From positions 8,749,146-8,813,145 of the forward strand of contig NC_037673.1 in assembly GCF_003255815.1 (NCBI RefSeq): a stretch of 64,000 bases of DNA, read 5' to 3'. Positions within the stretch are counted from its first letter, which is position 1. Each line of letters opens with the position of its first letter. The notes below the pieces were generated by a model. It worked only from the letters and a program-made list of their open reading frames with translations. It had not been told where the DNA came from and ran no database searches. The position numbers and the translations under genes were made by a program. Below are positions 1-14,586 of this stretch, one piece after another. This DNA comes from Theropithecus gelada (Eukaryota; Chordata; Mammalia; Primates; Cercopithecidae).

Positions 1-970
<970 letters not shown>

Positions 971-3900
971 ATTTGTAAAAGAAAAAAAGAGGTTTAGTCT
1001 AGGATCAGGGATGTGTGTCAGTACTGCCATGAACAATAGAGAGCCACACAAGCCACACACTGCTATGAAGTGGTGGTAGGTAGTAGAGGTCATACTTCTT
1101 GGGGGTGGCCTTTTATGCTCCTTGGAATAATAACCATGGCTTAGAGGACCTCACCTTCATCAAATGTGTCCCATTTCCTAGGTAGATCTGCTGATATTCA
1201 ATGGGCCATGCAGCCATCTCTCTTGTACGTTGTTGATGATGTCTAATGAGCAATGCCAAAGTGTCTCCACTTCCCAATGGTCTTGATTTTTTTCTTTTAC
1301 ACCATGGAAACTTTGTATCATCTTAGGGATAGGGATTGGGGAGAAAATTCCAAGAATAACTAAAGTTTGATCTTTTTATCATCTAAGGCATTATTTTAAC
1401 TGATTCAAAGAGATAAGGATTAAAAATAAGTTTTTTCTTGTACATCTGAGTTTGTTGACTGAGACTCATACTTTTTACCTTTTATTGGAAACTTAAGTTT
1501 CTTCCTTAGATTATTACAAAAGATGCATAAAAAGTTCGTAAAAACAAAGATCTCCTTTTGCAATTATAGCTATTAGTACTATGTAAAACAAAAACAAAAT
1601 CTTTTGATAAGAACTCATTCTTGACTCTGCTATTTATTCAACGAAATTTCCAGTTCAATCATCTAGTTGTCAATCAATTCAATTAAAATCAAATTCTATT
1701 TAATAAATTGTGTTCCACCTGTCTCTTCATGTCTCCTCTTTCCCTGATAAATCCTTTGACCACTTTGCCTTTCCCTCCCGGCTGCCCTCTTGCTGTGTTT
1801 ACTCCCAATCCATCTCTGTGTTAAGTATCAATCCAGGAGTCGCCTCACCAGGGCTGTTTCCTTTTCACTTGCATGGCTTTGGTGCCTATGTTATAATAAT
1901 CAGAGAGAAAGAGCTCGTGTCTGCCCACAGAGAGCTTATTAAAATATTAGAACTTATTTTGTCCAATCCTTGTCTTTCTGGTGTGTATATTCTTTAGGCT
2001 TTGGCCATCCTGTCCCACATAGAGACTGCCATCATAATCAGAAACAGAAACTTAGCTTCTGCATCTTTTGTCCCTTCCAGATGATCTTTAACATGTTCTG
2101 CAAAGCCAACAACAGTCCTCTTGGTCATCAAGCCTCACATTTCAAACCTTTTGAATGTTTAAAAGGTTGTGCTTAAATGTGTGATATTTGCTGTCATTAG
2201 ACAACTATATTTTTGACCTTTTATTGCATTGTTTCCATCTTATCAATGATCATTGTTTCAATATTAGGAATTGATACCCAAAGTCTTATCTCAAGAGTAT
2301 GTGACAGAGGAAAATTTAAACATTCAGAAAGATTCCTCATGAAGCAACAAATTAGCTTTTCATATACAATATTTGAGCCCTAGGTTTTTGACAGGTTACT
2401 GGATTCCACTTCTCAGACCTGTGTTTCCCAAAACAACACAAAACTATTTCCCTCACCTGAGCAGGTTGCTTTAGAGAGAAAGCAAAATCAGAGCTCTGCA
2501 GGCAAGAATTAGGCAGGAGTGTAATCCACTTTCCCATAAAGGAATAACCTTCTGTCTTCAGAAATGAGGCATGTTTTACACATTTATGCATTATTATTGG
2601 TTAATTTCTCAAGTCATAGATAGGTAACATATTAAATTATAAAAGTTGAAGGTTCCAATCTTGGTTAGTGGTAATTACTTCTAGAGAATATTGCTTGCCT
2701 CCCTGATGGTTAACTGCAGTCATGAATTTACTCCTGGGCCTCCCGTGAACCTTCTCCTCATTTGTATGGCGCATATATTTCACTCAGGCTCAAAGGCTTC
2801 TGCAGTCACTCTTACTAATTTATAAAATTGGTTCACCTACAATTTTGAGTCTAAAGAGGGAAAATGGCTTGCACTGCTCCCAGGGAGAGAAGATGAATAC
2901 AGGTAAAGTGAGTCCCTGAGTGATAATAATGACAACCACACCATCATTTATTAGGAACTTACTATATATCAAGCATTGATGGTATATCTTTCAATTTTAT
3001 TATCATTCATGTTCTTTCTATATGTTACTGCCCTATGGAATGATGAGGAGATTGAGCCTCAGGGAGTGGGGATAAGGAAGTCAGATCGTTGAGCCATTTA
3101 TCATTTCTGGATCTTCAGGCTTACTTAAACCTGTCTTTCGGGGTTTGAAGTTAAGCCCCTGCCCCAACTTCCTTCTCCATCCTCCCATGTCCATTCAAAG
3201 ATGCAGATTAGATCGAGGGAAATTTCTCTTAGTAAGGCAGGATCTTTATTTCATGAGTGCTTCCTGAGTATATCTAATGCTCAAGCAAAACATAGCAAAG
3301 TCTTTGTAACTTACCCAAATTTTTGTGAAATGCCTGATTTAATGAACTTTTCCAAAGAATTATGGTTTCAAGTACAAGCAATAATACTGCTTACGTAAGA
3401 AGGAGAATGGCTAGCCCAAATTGTATGCCCTATTATAAAAATCTCATTAGTAACTGACAGTGTTCATTTGTCATGGGCTTCTCCCATGTGTGCATGCTAA
3501 CTGCTGTTCAAAATGGTCTGTTTGACTTTTCTTCAGGGAAGATGAACATTTTCCCTGTTTATGGGATGCACTTACTGAAAACGTCATGTACTAATTTCAA
3601 TTATTCAAATTTAGAATAGATGGAACATGTGTCAATGAATTATGCTGTTGAATTATAACAGCCAATATTTGTGAAAGAACAACATCCCACACAGACACCC
3701 TCTTTTCTTTTGAGAAAGGCCCACCAAGCCTGGATCCCATAAGTATTCTAGTCTCAGGAAAGAGAATAGTAGGAAATAGATTGTATGTTTTTTTCCTCTT
3801 GGGAGAGGGTTAAGATGAGATGTAAGAAGGTGGGTGGGGAAGAGCTCCAAGGTGGGAAGCCACACGTGGCATTTCTCCTGCTCCATTTTCTAAGTTGATA

Positions 3901-6555
3901 TCAAATATGGGGCCAACAAATGACCTTCGACCCAACTTCATTTATAATCTCTTGGGAATTGTGCATTTGCTGTGTCCTCCCAATCTCATGCATTTACTTC
4001 CTTAAACTTCTGTCTCTGTAAAGGACTCAATGCAGCTAAGAGAATAGCTATTTAAAGGGCATGGACCATGCCACCCTTCATTTTATCCCTGCCTATTAGC
4101 ACAGTGAAGGAATACTGGAGCCTTTCCAACTATCTGCAAACATGTGAATGTCTTGTTCTGGGTTATTTACTTTTCGATTGTCTCCAGATTTTAGAATAGG
4201 GGTGGTAAGAACTCTAAATGCAGAGTCAGGACACGCCTTTGAGCACAGAGAGTTGGAAAGTGTATTTTCATGAAACACTTTCTAAAGAGCTCACAGAGAT
4301 TAAAGAGTTCACCAAGATTTTGGACAGGAGTTTGAAATTTACTTAATTATTTCCAAGAACAAGGCTGGAGGGAAAACAGCCTTGGTGGGGATTTGCCAAG
4401 CTGGGTTTGAACCTGGCTGCACTTGTTTGGGTCCTTGAGGCATCCTTCTTCTCTCTGTAAAGTCAGGGAATTTAACTACTATCATTTCACCTCAAGATAA
4501 ATTCAGGGATCAAGAAAATTCCATTGTTTCACAAAACACAATTTCTTGGAACTTCCAGCTAGAAAGGAAGTAGAGAAAGGAGGGCAAATATATTGCTCCA
4601 AAGGGAGGGTGATATGTTTTGTGGCACTGGGTGGAGGAGGCCCTGTGAGCTGTGCTGTTGCCTGGAATCCACTCTCTAAATGGCTGCTCCACTGTCATCT
4701 CCCATGCATGTTCCTGATAGGGATTTCCAGACATGTTGCCGCCACCAGCATCCTTCTCTTAGGGAAGGGTGGGTTCTTGTCACCAGGAGGCACAGGACCT
4801 CAAGAGAAGCACCATGAAACCAGGTAACTTGCAACTACTATAGGAAACAGGAGGTGACTTAGAGTGATTCTGAGGCAGGAGAGAGGAAGCAAAGTGAGGG
4901 GACAGGAGATAGAATGTAGATGTCTTCACTACCTATGCATTACTTTCAAAGGTAACATGGCCCGTGAATCCATCCTTGTGAGGAACAGCCAACCCTCTGC
5001 CATTTAGGCAAGGCCACTTAGATTAAGAATTAAAAATCATATTTCAGCAGTTTTCTGTTTCCTATGATAAAGCTCATTTTCAAAATATTACATTTTATTT
5101 CAAACTCATAGTTTCTATGTATTATATGAGGAATTGTATTAAACATAATTATATTTGAGCTTCATTTCCTCCATCATGCTTTTAGCACCTCTACTCTTAA
5201 GATCTCTGCAACACTCAGATCTATGTTAACCAAACGTGAACTTGTGGCTTCAGTCCAGGGTCTCAGTCTGCCTGCAGGGGCATGGTAGGAGCTGCAATGC
5301 TTCCAAGAAAAATGTACACCAAGCAGAATAATGTGATAAAAGCAATCTCTGACACCATTTTCTCTTTGACTTTATAAAGAAAATCATATCTATTTTATAA
5401 AAAATAAACCAAGAATAATTTTAGAATAGTTTCATATTACTTTAAGGGAAATTTCCACTTAGACTAAATATCCATAATTGTGCAGTCAGTTACATTCAAT
5501 CCTTTCTGCTATTTTCCCCAAATGGGACTTGAGGGGATACTTTAAATGAAAAACTGCATCATATATTTCAAATAGGTCGAGAAAGGTATTTGAAGTCATA
5601 TTTCAACTTATTGTTTAAAGCAAGTGAATGAAAGGAGGAGGACCTGGATACACAAGCATTTTGTGAGACCATCTAAATATCAAAACATATATTACCAAGA
5701 TTACAACTGTTCAGGAACAAAAAGGCAAGAAATAAAATTATGGTATGACACTATTAATTCCATTCACTTTCTAAACTCACAGCCAAACATAGGTTATTCA
5801 TGTAATGCTTTAAAATTTTAATTTTTCATTGCTTAATAAAAAATAAGTAATTTGGAGGTTAAAACAGTTTAATCTTTATAACATGCTTCACTAGTTCATG
5901 TATTTATATAGTTTTATTAATTTTGGGCCCCATATTAAGTGGGTTTTTTCAGCTTTTTGGTCAACTGAGAAATATATATAAAATAACTATACACATATAC
6001 ATTTATGTATACATATGTGTATATATGAGATATAGAAATACATACATACACGATTTTTTTTCCTTTTTTAATGGGATCATGACCATTCAAAGACGGCTTT
6101 CACTAAACAGGGTAGTCTTCCTGGGTCAAGCTTCTTATCTTTGTGTTCATGCTGACTGACAGCCGTTCATTCAAGAAAAACTTTGTTTTATGCAAAGAAG
6201 CATGGAATACGGTGTGTCAGAGAGAGGGTAAGTATAATACAACTCAATGCATCATTCATCGGCTCAACCTGATACCAACGCTTTGTAAACAGAAAGCCTA
6301 ATTGACCTTCCTTGTCACGTATTTCCTGTTGCCCATGGAAATATTTCTAAAAGTGCTTTAATACATCCTCATGCCCTGTCCTGGCCACCATTCAAAAGGC
6401 CTGAAGATTAAACAGGAGTGTTATGAGGTTTCCCCAGGAGGAAGTGGTCTGCACTTCAGTCTGACGAAACTCACTCCTTTGAGCAGTGGCTATTGCTTAG
6501 CACCTCTGGGGAGACAGCACACTTGGAGGCGATACAAAGAAAAACGCCACTAAAT
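971..6555. other. Sequence downstream of SEMA5A, no gene seen
   Basis: AT-rich sequence past the inferred SEMA5A polyadenylation site. ORFs are short (under 100 codons), overlap on both strands and show no domain. A MIR remnant on the minus strand is visible near 2930-3080. A (TA/CA)-rich stretch lies at about 5970-6050. I see no RNA gene or clear transposon otherwise. Confidence 0.6.
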
Positions 6556-6573
6556 TGTCTCCTCAACGGTAGG

Positions 6574-6579
6574 ATTTAT
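6574..6579 (-). terminator. SEMA5A: Distal polyadenylation signal of SEMA5A
   Basis: Minus-strand AATAAA in the context GCATTGAAATAAATCC. Upstream on the mRNA are TTGTATGT and TTTTTTGTACTT, UGUA-type motifs bound by cleavage factor I. Downstream is a G/U-rich stretch (TGGCGTTTTTCTTTGTAT at about 6552-6535). Cleavage is expected near 6550-6560. This is the best-supported end of the transcript in the window. Confidence 0.7.
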
Positions 6580-9211
6580 TTCAATGCTCACATACAATTG
6601 AATGAGACAAACTATTTACATAAAACATAAGTACAAAAAATATAATACAATTTATACTGTACATAATCAGGATTCCCTCGTTTTATTCCCCACACAAACG
6701 GCAGCTAGAGATGGTAAGAAGGGGGTTGCTAGGAAAGGGTGACTGCGCACTCAGCAGTGCCGAGGGTAGATCTTCAGAATGCTTTTTCATAAAGATGATG
6801 AACAGCGTTGAGATACAGAAACTGGCAATGCACCAAGAGCAGTAAGAGAGCACAACATATTCACTCCTGTAATAATAGCTACGTTTTTCTTTCTTATAAA
6901 CGTGTTTGTTTCTCAAAGCTGAGGCTTAGAGCAGATGTGAGTTGGCTTTCACTGGTTGGTTAGGTGACCTCCACCCACCCCTACTCCGACTTCCATAGTT
7001 GATCCAATGTAGCAGGTGATGAGCTTCCAGTTGCCACAATTGGTGTCTTAAGCTGATTTCAGAAAACACTGTATCTGTCAGGTGTCATTAAGCAACGATC
7101 TGGGATACAGACCTAGACAGCTCTCTCGGGAAGCATTGAAAACCAGTGAATTGATGGACAGGAAAGATAGAAGTCATGACCATTAGAAATTTCTATTGCG
7201 TACATCTAACAAGAAGGTTTTGAAGACTATCAATCGTTCAAATCTAAGGATTGAAAGAAAGTGTGGTGTGCCCATGGCCCCCTTAGGAAGGACCCAGCAA
7301 TCCACAAGCGTTCTAGCAGAGCAACCCAAGATCCATTTTCTCATTCAAACAAAGGGGAAATGTAAAGTTGTCTCATTGTTTTAAAAAGCTAAATTGTAAT
7401 TAAGATACATTGTCTTTCAAAATTAAATTTAAGATCAGTAACTTGTCTGCAGCTTGTCTGCAAGCTTACCAAGGGCTGAAATTGGCTTTAGAGAAGGTTA
7501 ACAAAAAAAAAAAAAAAAAAAGAAACAATCTCAAATAAGTTTATTCTGTGTCACAAAACAGCCAACAGCAAATTAACACAGAATGAGGCATTTAACATTT
7601 GATAACATCTTTAAAAGTCACATCAAGCTGCATAGCACAAAAGTTTTGCTGTGCACTTTTGAAGAATCCAACATTGGACCAAGTTTGTGCATTTTCTTGC
7701 CGATGATGTAGAATCTCAGTGGTGAAACTAGGTGGTTGGGTTAAAGGTTCATACTGTGCTTTGTTTCAAAGTGCAGAAGTTCAGCTTGCTTTTGGACAAC
7801 AGTCACAGTACAAGAGAAAAGCAATCAACGTCAGTAGAGATAATACTAATACTTTTCTTAACCCAAATTAAGAGTGACAACGTTTGTGAACTTGTGAAGC
7901 AGTTTTGATATGAACTTAAAAATAATCAGGCAATGTTGTAGGTGGTTCTCATTCCGTGCTCACTGTATCTATGCCAGTTGTCACCAGCCTGTGTCTGATA
8001 TTCCTCTATCTATCTATGGACTTGCCTGAAGATAAACAGAAACGAAAACCTCTACCTTCTACAGGCATCATGTTGACATTCTTATTACAGAACAAACGCT
8101 ATCATGTTTTTTTGGAACATGTAAAAATTAAAGTGATGTTAGTTTCTAGAAGGCTAATACTGAGGTCACCTCTCTTCTGAACATATATTGTACTTATTCT
8201 GGTTCTACATCCCCAATGAGGGCAAAAATCACATCTGAAGATGATGTCCTTCTCGATCATTTTCTATTCCTGAGTTCAAAGAGGCATAGGAGAATAATTT
8301 TCTTTAAAGTAAATCCAATCAATCTTCTGCTTCTAATTGGACCAATAGTATCCACATGAAATGATAAATGATCATCTTAAGCAAGGCACTAGCAACTTTT
8401 TCTAGGAAATTAAATTATCCACACTAACAGAGAGGGGAGAAAATGATGCTCTCATTTTAGCAACATGATAGAATAGTTCTGATTTTTCAGAGTCCAGATT
8501 TTGCTCTCAGCTTGTATTTATCTAACATTTGAATCATTTTATTACCGCCATTCATCTAACATTTGGACCATTTGGCATTAAATTGCAAAAGGCTGAGAAA
8601 GAACAGGATCACATTTGAACTACTGGCCCCAGATTTTAGAGCAAATATGAAGGGGTGGAATAAATTTTCTTGACTGACTGACAGTTTAAGAAGCACAAAA
8701 GAGTGATTTTCTACCTCCTCTTTCCTCCTTCCAGGTCTGAAAGTACCCTTGACTAGTTCCTGCCATTGCACCAACACAGTAAAACATGTTTGCTTGAGCA
8801 AGAATTGATATTGACTCCGATTGCAGGGAGGAAGCCTTTCTATGGCAGATATGATCTAATATGATCTATCAAAAAGACTGTGTTTTGAGACAGCTTTCAC
8901 TAGGAACTGTACATTTTGTGCCAGGCTCTGAATTTGGTTTTGAGAATGCTCTATGTCACTTGCAATGTGAACTCTATTTTCAAAAGAGGATAGGATTCTC
9001 TTCCTCATGCTTCTGTAACACGTACCACATTTCTGATAATGCAACAGGTGACCACTGAATATACCTCTGATCTATCTGCTAAAACAATGTGTACAATGCA
9101 TCTTTAATATAAGTCCGCAGGAAAACAGTATGAAAGAGTCAGTTTAGAAATCATCACCAGCAGTTCAACATTACATCTTGTTTACCTTTTCTATCACCAA
9201 ACGAGAAAAGC

Positions 9212-9305
9212 AGCAAGGATTAAAGCAACATATTTTCCTTTGCTTTATTAGGTTAACAAGCAAGGATTCAAGCAACATATTTTCCTTTGCTTTATTAGGT
9301 TAACA
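9212..9305. repeat. 47-bp tandem duplication in SEMA5A 3'UTR
   Basis: Two adjacent 47-bp copies, 9212-9258 and 9259-9305, differ at one base (9222 A against 9269 C). Each copy carries a minus-strand AATAAA (9249-9244 and 9296-9291). Confidence 0.95.
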
Positions 9306-10266
9306 GAGCACATAACCTGAATTCCTTGGCTCAGTATTTGTAGAGTTAAAAAAAAATATTTAAATCAATTATAATTAATGACCTCAATAGGTGAGAATAG
9401 CAGAAATAAATTTCACGATGATCCCCTGTCTCCAAATATTTTATCTTACATCGTGCATGGCATTCACTTTTGTGCATTTCTTAGGTCAAAGTGAACATTT
9501 TTCTATGTTCTCCCATTTCACCCACTGCCCAAAGAAGTAAGGGGCTCAGATGGCATCTAGTGTCTGACAAGACAAGTATAGGTAATTACAGATAACCACA
9601 GGTAGTCAAACATCGGCAACGCTGTGTCAACATGCTTCCCCAAGTACACCAGGAAGTGATGAAGAAGTTAGGATGAACGAATGGGCAGGCATGGCCAAGG
9701 CCGTCTGTAAACTCCAGTTTGTACCGTATCGTAAGTGGTGAAGAATTTGCATACAGTTAAGGTTATTGATACCTTCATAGACATTGATTATTGGAGGTGT
9801 GGGGCTTAAGCACAGCCCTGCCATGTGGAAAATGGTCAGGCAGTTGCAGTTTATTTTATCAACCATTGGTTGCTGCTGCCTCTGGTTCTGTGTTCCAGAG
9901 CCATCTCTTGAGATAGAAATGCTGAGGTCAGTGGAGTTACCCCCAACACCACACAGAAGAAAACTCCACTGAAATGTAAACGACACCCGGAGACTAAAGA
10001 AAGCTGATGGCCCAGGGACATCGTTGATGACTAAATATCTTGACAGTATTGGGGAAATATTTATGATTTATTCTAAAAGCAAAAGGAACACTGCAAAAAA
10101 GCAAATGAATATTTGTAAATTCAAATGCCAACAAGGCTGTGTTTAGACAAAATTATTAGCTAAGTATAGATTTGACATATGTTTAAGGTAAAATTCCCTT
10201 TGATATTCGATTATATGCTAATGATCCCCTTAGAGGGCCACTTGGGGACATGGAGAATGTTATTGA

Positions 10267-10578
<312 letters not shown>

Positions 10579-11680
10579 TTTGTCCATGACTTTGACAGCA
10601 TGACTCACTAATTCTACCAGAGACTCCAGTGGGAACACTCAGCAAAATAGGCTCTGACTCCCACAATTTCCATCCTTTTGCAGATGAATGAGGAAGAAAG
10701 GACGCCCTTGACTAAAACTCTGGCACTCAGGGCAGTTGATCCTGGCAGAGTCCAAGGGTCAGACCCATGGACCTGTGAAGTGGGCCACCGTTTCTGGAAA
10801 CTGTCCATAGCACTCACGGAGATAACCAGGTCCCGCCTTTCATGTCACCTACTTATCCGACTGTTTCCTTCATTTGCTTCTTTTCTATTTGCCATCACCT
10901 GTGACCCGATGGGGCCAGACCCCTGGTTCATCCCAGACCATATGCACATATGAATGGACTCTCCCTAGGGACAGAGGTTTCTCCGGGGCAGGGATGCCCT
11001 CACCTTCATTCAATGTTCATCATCTCTTCAATTCTTTTAGAACCTCAGCCCCACACAAACACATTAAATGCTCTTTATTTCCCTCAAATATGAATGCTAA
11101 CTCTAGCGAGAGTCTACTTGAACAGGCTTAGGGAAACATCTTCACACATATGAGGAAGCTGAGATGCCTCATATAAGTCACAAGAAGCAGCAGCATAGAA
11201 ATATGCTCGGAGTGGAATGGGGAGTTCTGGAAGGAATGCCATGAGTCTGAAGACTGTGGCTCTTCCGTGCGGTGGAGCCTGACCACGTGCCCCATGAGTT
11301 CCTTAGAATTCACTAAGTCCATATCATTCAGAGGTTACAAAATCCCAGTTTCACCAAAGTCACATGTCCCTGGAGCTAAAGGAAGCCCACATGTTGTACA
11401 GTGTACAGAAATTCTGTTCTCCTTCCTGTAAACTGTCAGTACACTGAAAAATCAATATTAGATGGTGATGAGTCTAGCCTCAAGAAAGGACCCGGAATAG
11501 CACTGGGAGTCACTTTCAAAGAATTTAAATGTAAGACTAAAGCCAGCTTCCTCATGAAAACCAGCCAATCTCCAACTATATTCAGAAATAACTTTAGAAG
11601 TTAAATAGTGATTAATGTCATTTTACATCAGGTACAGACAGGTGTAGCTTAAAACTATTTGTTGCTTTTTGTTCCACTTG

Positions 11681-11826
11681 TTAAAAAAAAAAAAAAGAAA
11701 AAGAAAAAGAATAAGGGAAGAATTAAAGAAGAAAGGAAAGAAGAAAAGAAGGCAGGAAGGCAGGAAGGAAGAACAAAAGGAGGGAATGAAGGACAAAAAC
11801 AAAGATAAAGAGAGAATGAAAAAGTC
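11681..11826. repeat. Purine tract (pyrimidine tract in SEMA5A mRNA)
   Basis: About 145 nt almost purely A and G on the plus strand, with GGAA and AAAGAA units. In the SEMA5A transcript it is a C/U-rich run. ORFs that cross it are low-complexity artefacts. Confidence 0.9.
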
Positions 11827-14466
11827 ATTCAGGAATTTAAAATGTGAACCACAAAGTTTCACCAGGACTCCCAAACAGCCCAGTCCTAAGGAAGAGCGGC
11901 TTTATGAAGGAGGTTCCAAGACAGGGGAGAGATCGCACTGTGAAAGCCCAGCGTGGAAGGGTTCACTCATTAAGCGTGGAGTACGGGGTCAGAACACGTG
12001 AACGGGAGCTACACAGTGATGGAGAAACACAACTTATTCCACAGCTGGTAAAAATACTTAGAATATACCTGAAATTATCCAAACACTTGCTATTCTGTCA
12101 AATAAGAGAGAGAAAGAAAGGAAGAGAGAGAAACAATGTTCCTGTGAACAGTGTGGTAGGAAACAAAAATGGGATTCTTTTGCAATGCTAATTTCAAAGG
12201 TTTATATTATTAACAACATGAAGATCCTGTAGCGAGGGAGGGTGTTTTCCCAAGTCACTGCAAAATATTCATTAAAGACCAGCTTCGATGGCATTTAGAA
12301 ACCATTTCCCATCAATTCCAGTGAAGTATTCTTGAAATATTAGAATTCTCTTTCCCAGGGAAAATAAAATGTCCCTTTAAGCTTACAAAATATTAGGGAA
12401 GAAGACTAAAAAATAACTAAAATGTGCTACATAGTGATTTTTTTTTTTCTTACAAGAAAGTGATGAGATGAGTTGAAATACCTGATGAAAATCCAACCTA
12501 GGAACAATTAGAGAACAAGCTGGCTAGATTTCCCCTACTGAGTATGGGCTTTGATTATTTGTATATAGACAGAAGACTCTGACATATGAGGAATGCGTGA
12601 GAGGCAACATGAAGTCCCCACTGCAAAGACCCTGAATGTCATTTACTTGCAATCCAAAAGAACTTACAGAGCCCACCTGCCATTTCAATACCGTGTCATT
12701 TCTGTAAATTTGGGTATATTTATATTTTGAACTCAACAATATTCATTATTAAACATAGAATTCTTCTAACACTTTCTGAAATTGTTTCTTTAAATTGGAA
12801 ACTAGGGTAAGGGTAAAAGCACATATGCTAATAAAATTCTGTGTTCCTTAGAACCCCTACTATATAGTTTTTCATAGATCTGAAGGTTCATTTGTCAGTA
12901 AGAACACATTTCCATGTCCACCCAGGACTTTATCACATGCTCAGAGGCATCAGATGAACTTTTTCAGTCGTGTTATTATTTTCAATACTTATTCAACTAA
13001 CTGCCATATGTTATGTATCAGTTGTTTGTGAGAAACATATATATTTTTTTCCGGGGACCTCTGTGAATGGTGTTATCACACTGTTAAATGCTTATCGATG
13101 ATCAACGATGAGACCACAGGGATCCCAAAAACCCTTACTTCCGGCTATCCTGACTTCCCAAGGTGCATCTTGAAATGCTGTTGCCTCCATGCAGGGAGAG
13201 GCGAGGGTGGATGGACTGGGTGGGTGGGAAGGCAGCACTGAAATAAAAGAAAAGGCACCAGAGCTGAGCATCTCCTGCTCCCCTGGCCTGGAGGCAGCAA
13301 GTAACAGCAGAAACTGGGGGTACCACTTCGTATGGACTTGGTGGACTCCAGAAAGCCAGCTTTACATGGCATTAATGCTCTTGGTAGGGGCTGATTGCCC
13401 ACACATTGGTTATATCAGAGAGATGAAAAATAAAACATTGGTTATCATTAATATCAGTTCTTTCAATATTCTCTATAACATAAAAAAGTTGCTTTTAGTT
13501 ATAATTTAGTATTTTCAATACTTTCACTAATTGACATCATAAATGTTCAAGACTTTTCTTTGCAGGGGGAGAGGAGGTGTGGAGTCTATCCAAATGCTAA
13601 GTAAGTGGTTGGTTATTTTACAGACTGGCTCTTCAGGACATTACTATGGACCAGACGGGTGGGCTTCCAGGTCAACAGCATGGCAAGGAACTTCCTAGAA
13701 TGCCATGAAATCCAAAAGTCAGAATAAGGCGAGTTTTGCAGCAACCTGCAGAACACATCCACGCTTCCTTGCGCCTGCACCTCTGCTCCGCTCCCTCCAC
13801 CAGCAATGGCACAGAAACTGCATCAGGAGCAAGGTGAGGTGCCTCACAGTCAACTGTAACCTCTGCAGATGTGGGCCAGGTAGAATTCCTGCGCTTCCCA
13901 GGCAAGATGAAAACACACAAGCTGCTTCCAAGAATCCCATAGCTTTATCCAGATTTGGGAAGTTGGGCGATCCATGGTGAATAATTGTTTGGCCACATTC
14001 TTTTTCTTCATGTTTTGAAATATTATGGACCTAAGCACTTCTTGTGGAGGGAGCAGGTGTCTCAGAAAAAGTGCCTATTTTCTTGAATTAAAACATCATG
14101 AAGATTTACACCCCAAAGCAAGAAGACATTCATATTTCTAAAGACTCCTTCCAATGTGGGTGGCACATTTCTAAAATAAAGCTCAAAAAACAAACCAAGG
14201 GACTTATCAGAAAAATAGGATGAGCACAATTAAAAACTTCACACCCTGACTCATTCAACAACGGTCAAGATTTTCACGATGTCCTATTTCAATTTTTGTT
14301 GCTTTTAAAACTGTGTATTTTTGGCAGCAATGGGACACTGTGGTGGCTTGAAATGCACTTGAAATGTATCCAAACTTCAACTCTGAAGCCTCAGAAACAT
14401 GGGCAGTCATGGGGCACAGGCCTTGAGGAACTGGGGATTTACAAGAAGCCAAAAACATAAGAACTG

Positions 14467-14586
14467 TTAGTACTCATCATAATTATTGAGATCTGTAAAG
14501 TAGGCATTAGAATAGGTCTTCCCAGTGAGATGTGGGTTGAAGTATTTGTTTCTTTCCTCTAGGATCAAGTTGTTTTTGTTAAATGC
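14467..14586 (-). CDS. SEMA5A: SEMA5A last coding segment, C-terminal tail and stop (residues about 1036-1074)
   Basis: Final 120 coding nt of the terminal exon, phase 0. Translation is AFNKNNLILEERNKYFNPH through to NAYFTDLNNYDEY and a TAA stop at 14469-14467. Acceptor is ATATATTTTCCAG before 14586. The tail is tyrosine-rich and has no catalytic domain, unlike plexins; class 5 semaphorins have short tails, and the DEY end resembles a terminal tyrosine or PDZ-type motif (inference). The reading frame joins perfectly with the preceding exon (EAIK then AFNK). The exon continues as the long 3'UTR to the left. Confidence 0.96.
   Translation of the reverse strand, partial: AFNKNNLILEERNKYFNPHLTGKTYSNAYFTDLNNYDEY

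Noticed and set aside
11623..12191. Lys/Glu-rich and Phe/Ser-rich ORFs over 80-115 codons
   Set aside because: They translate the purine tract of the 3'UTR and its complement; low-complexity artefacts.
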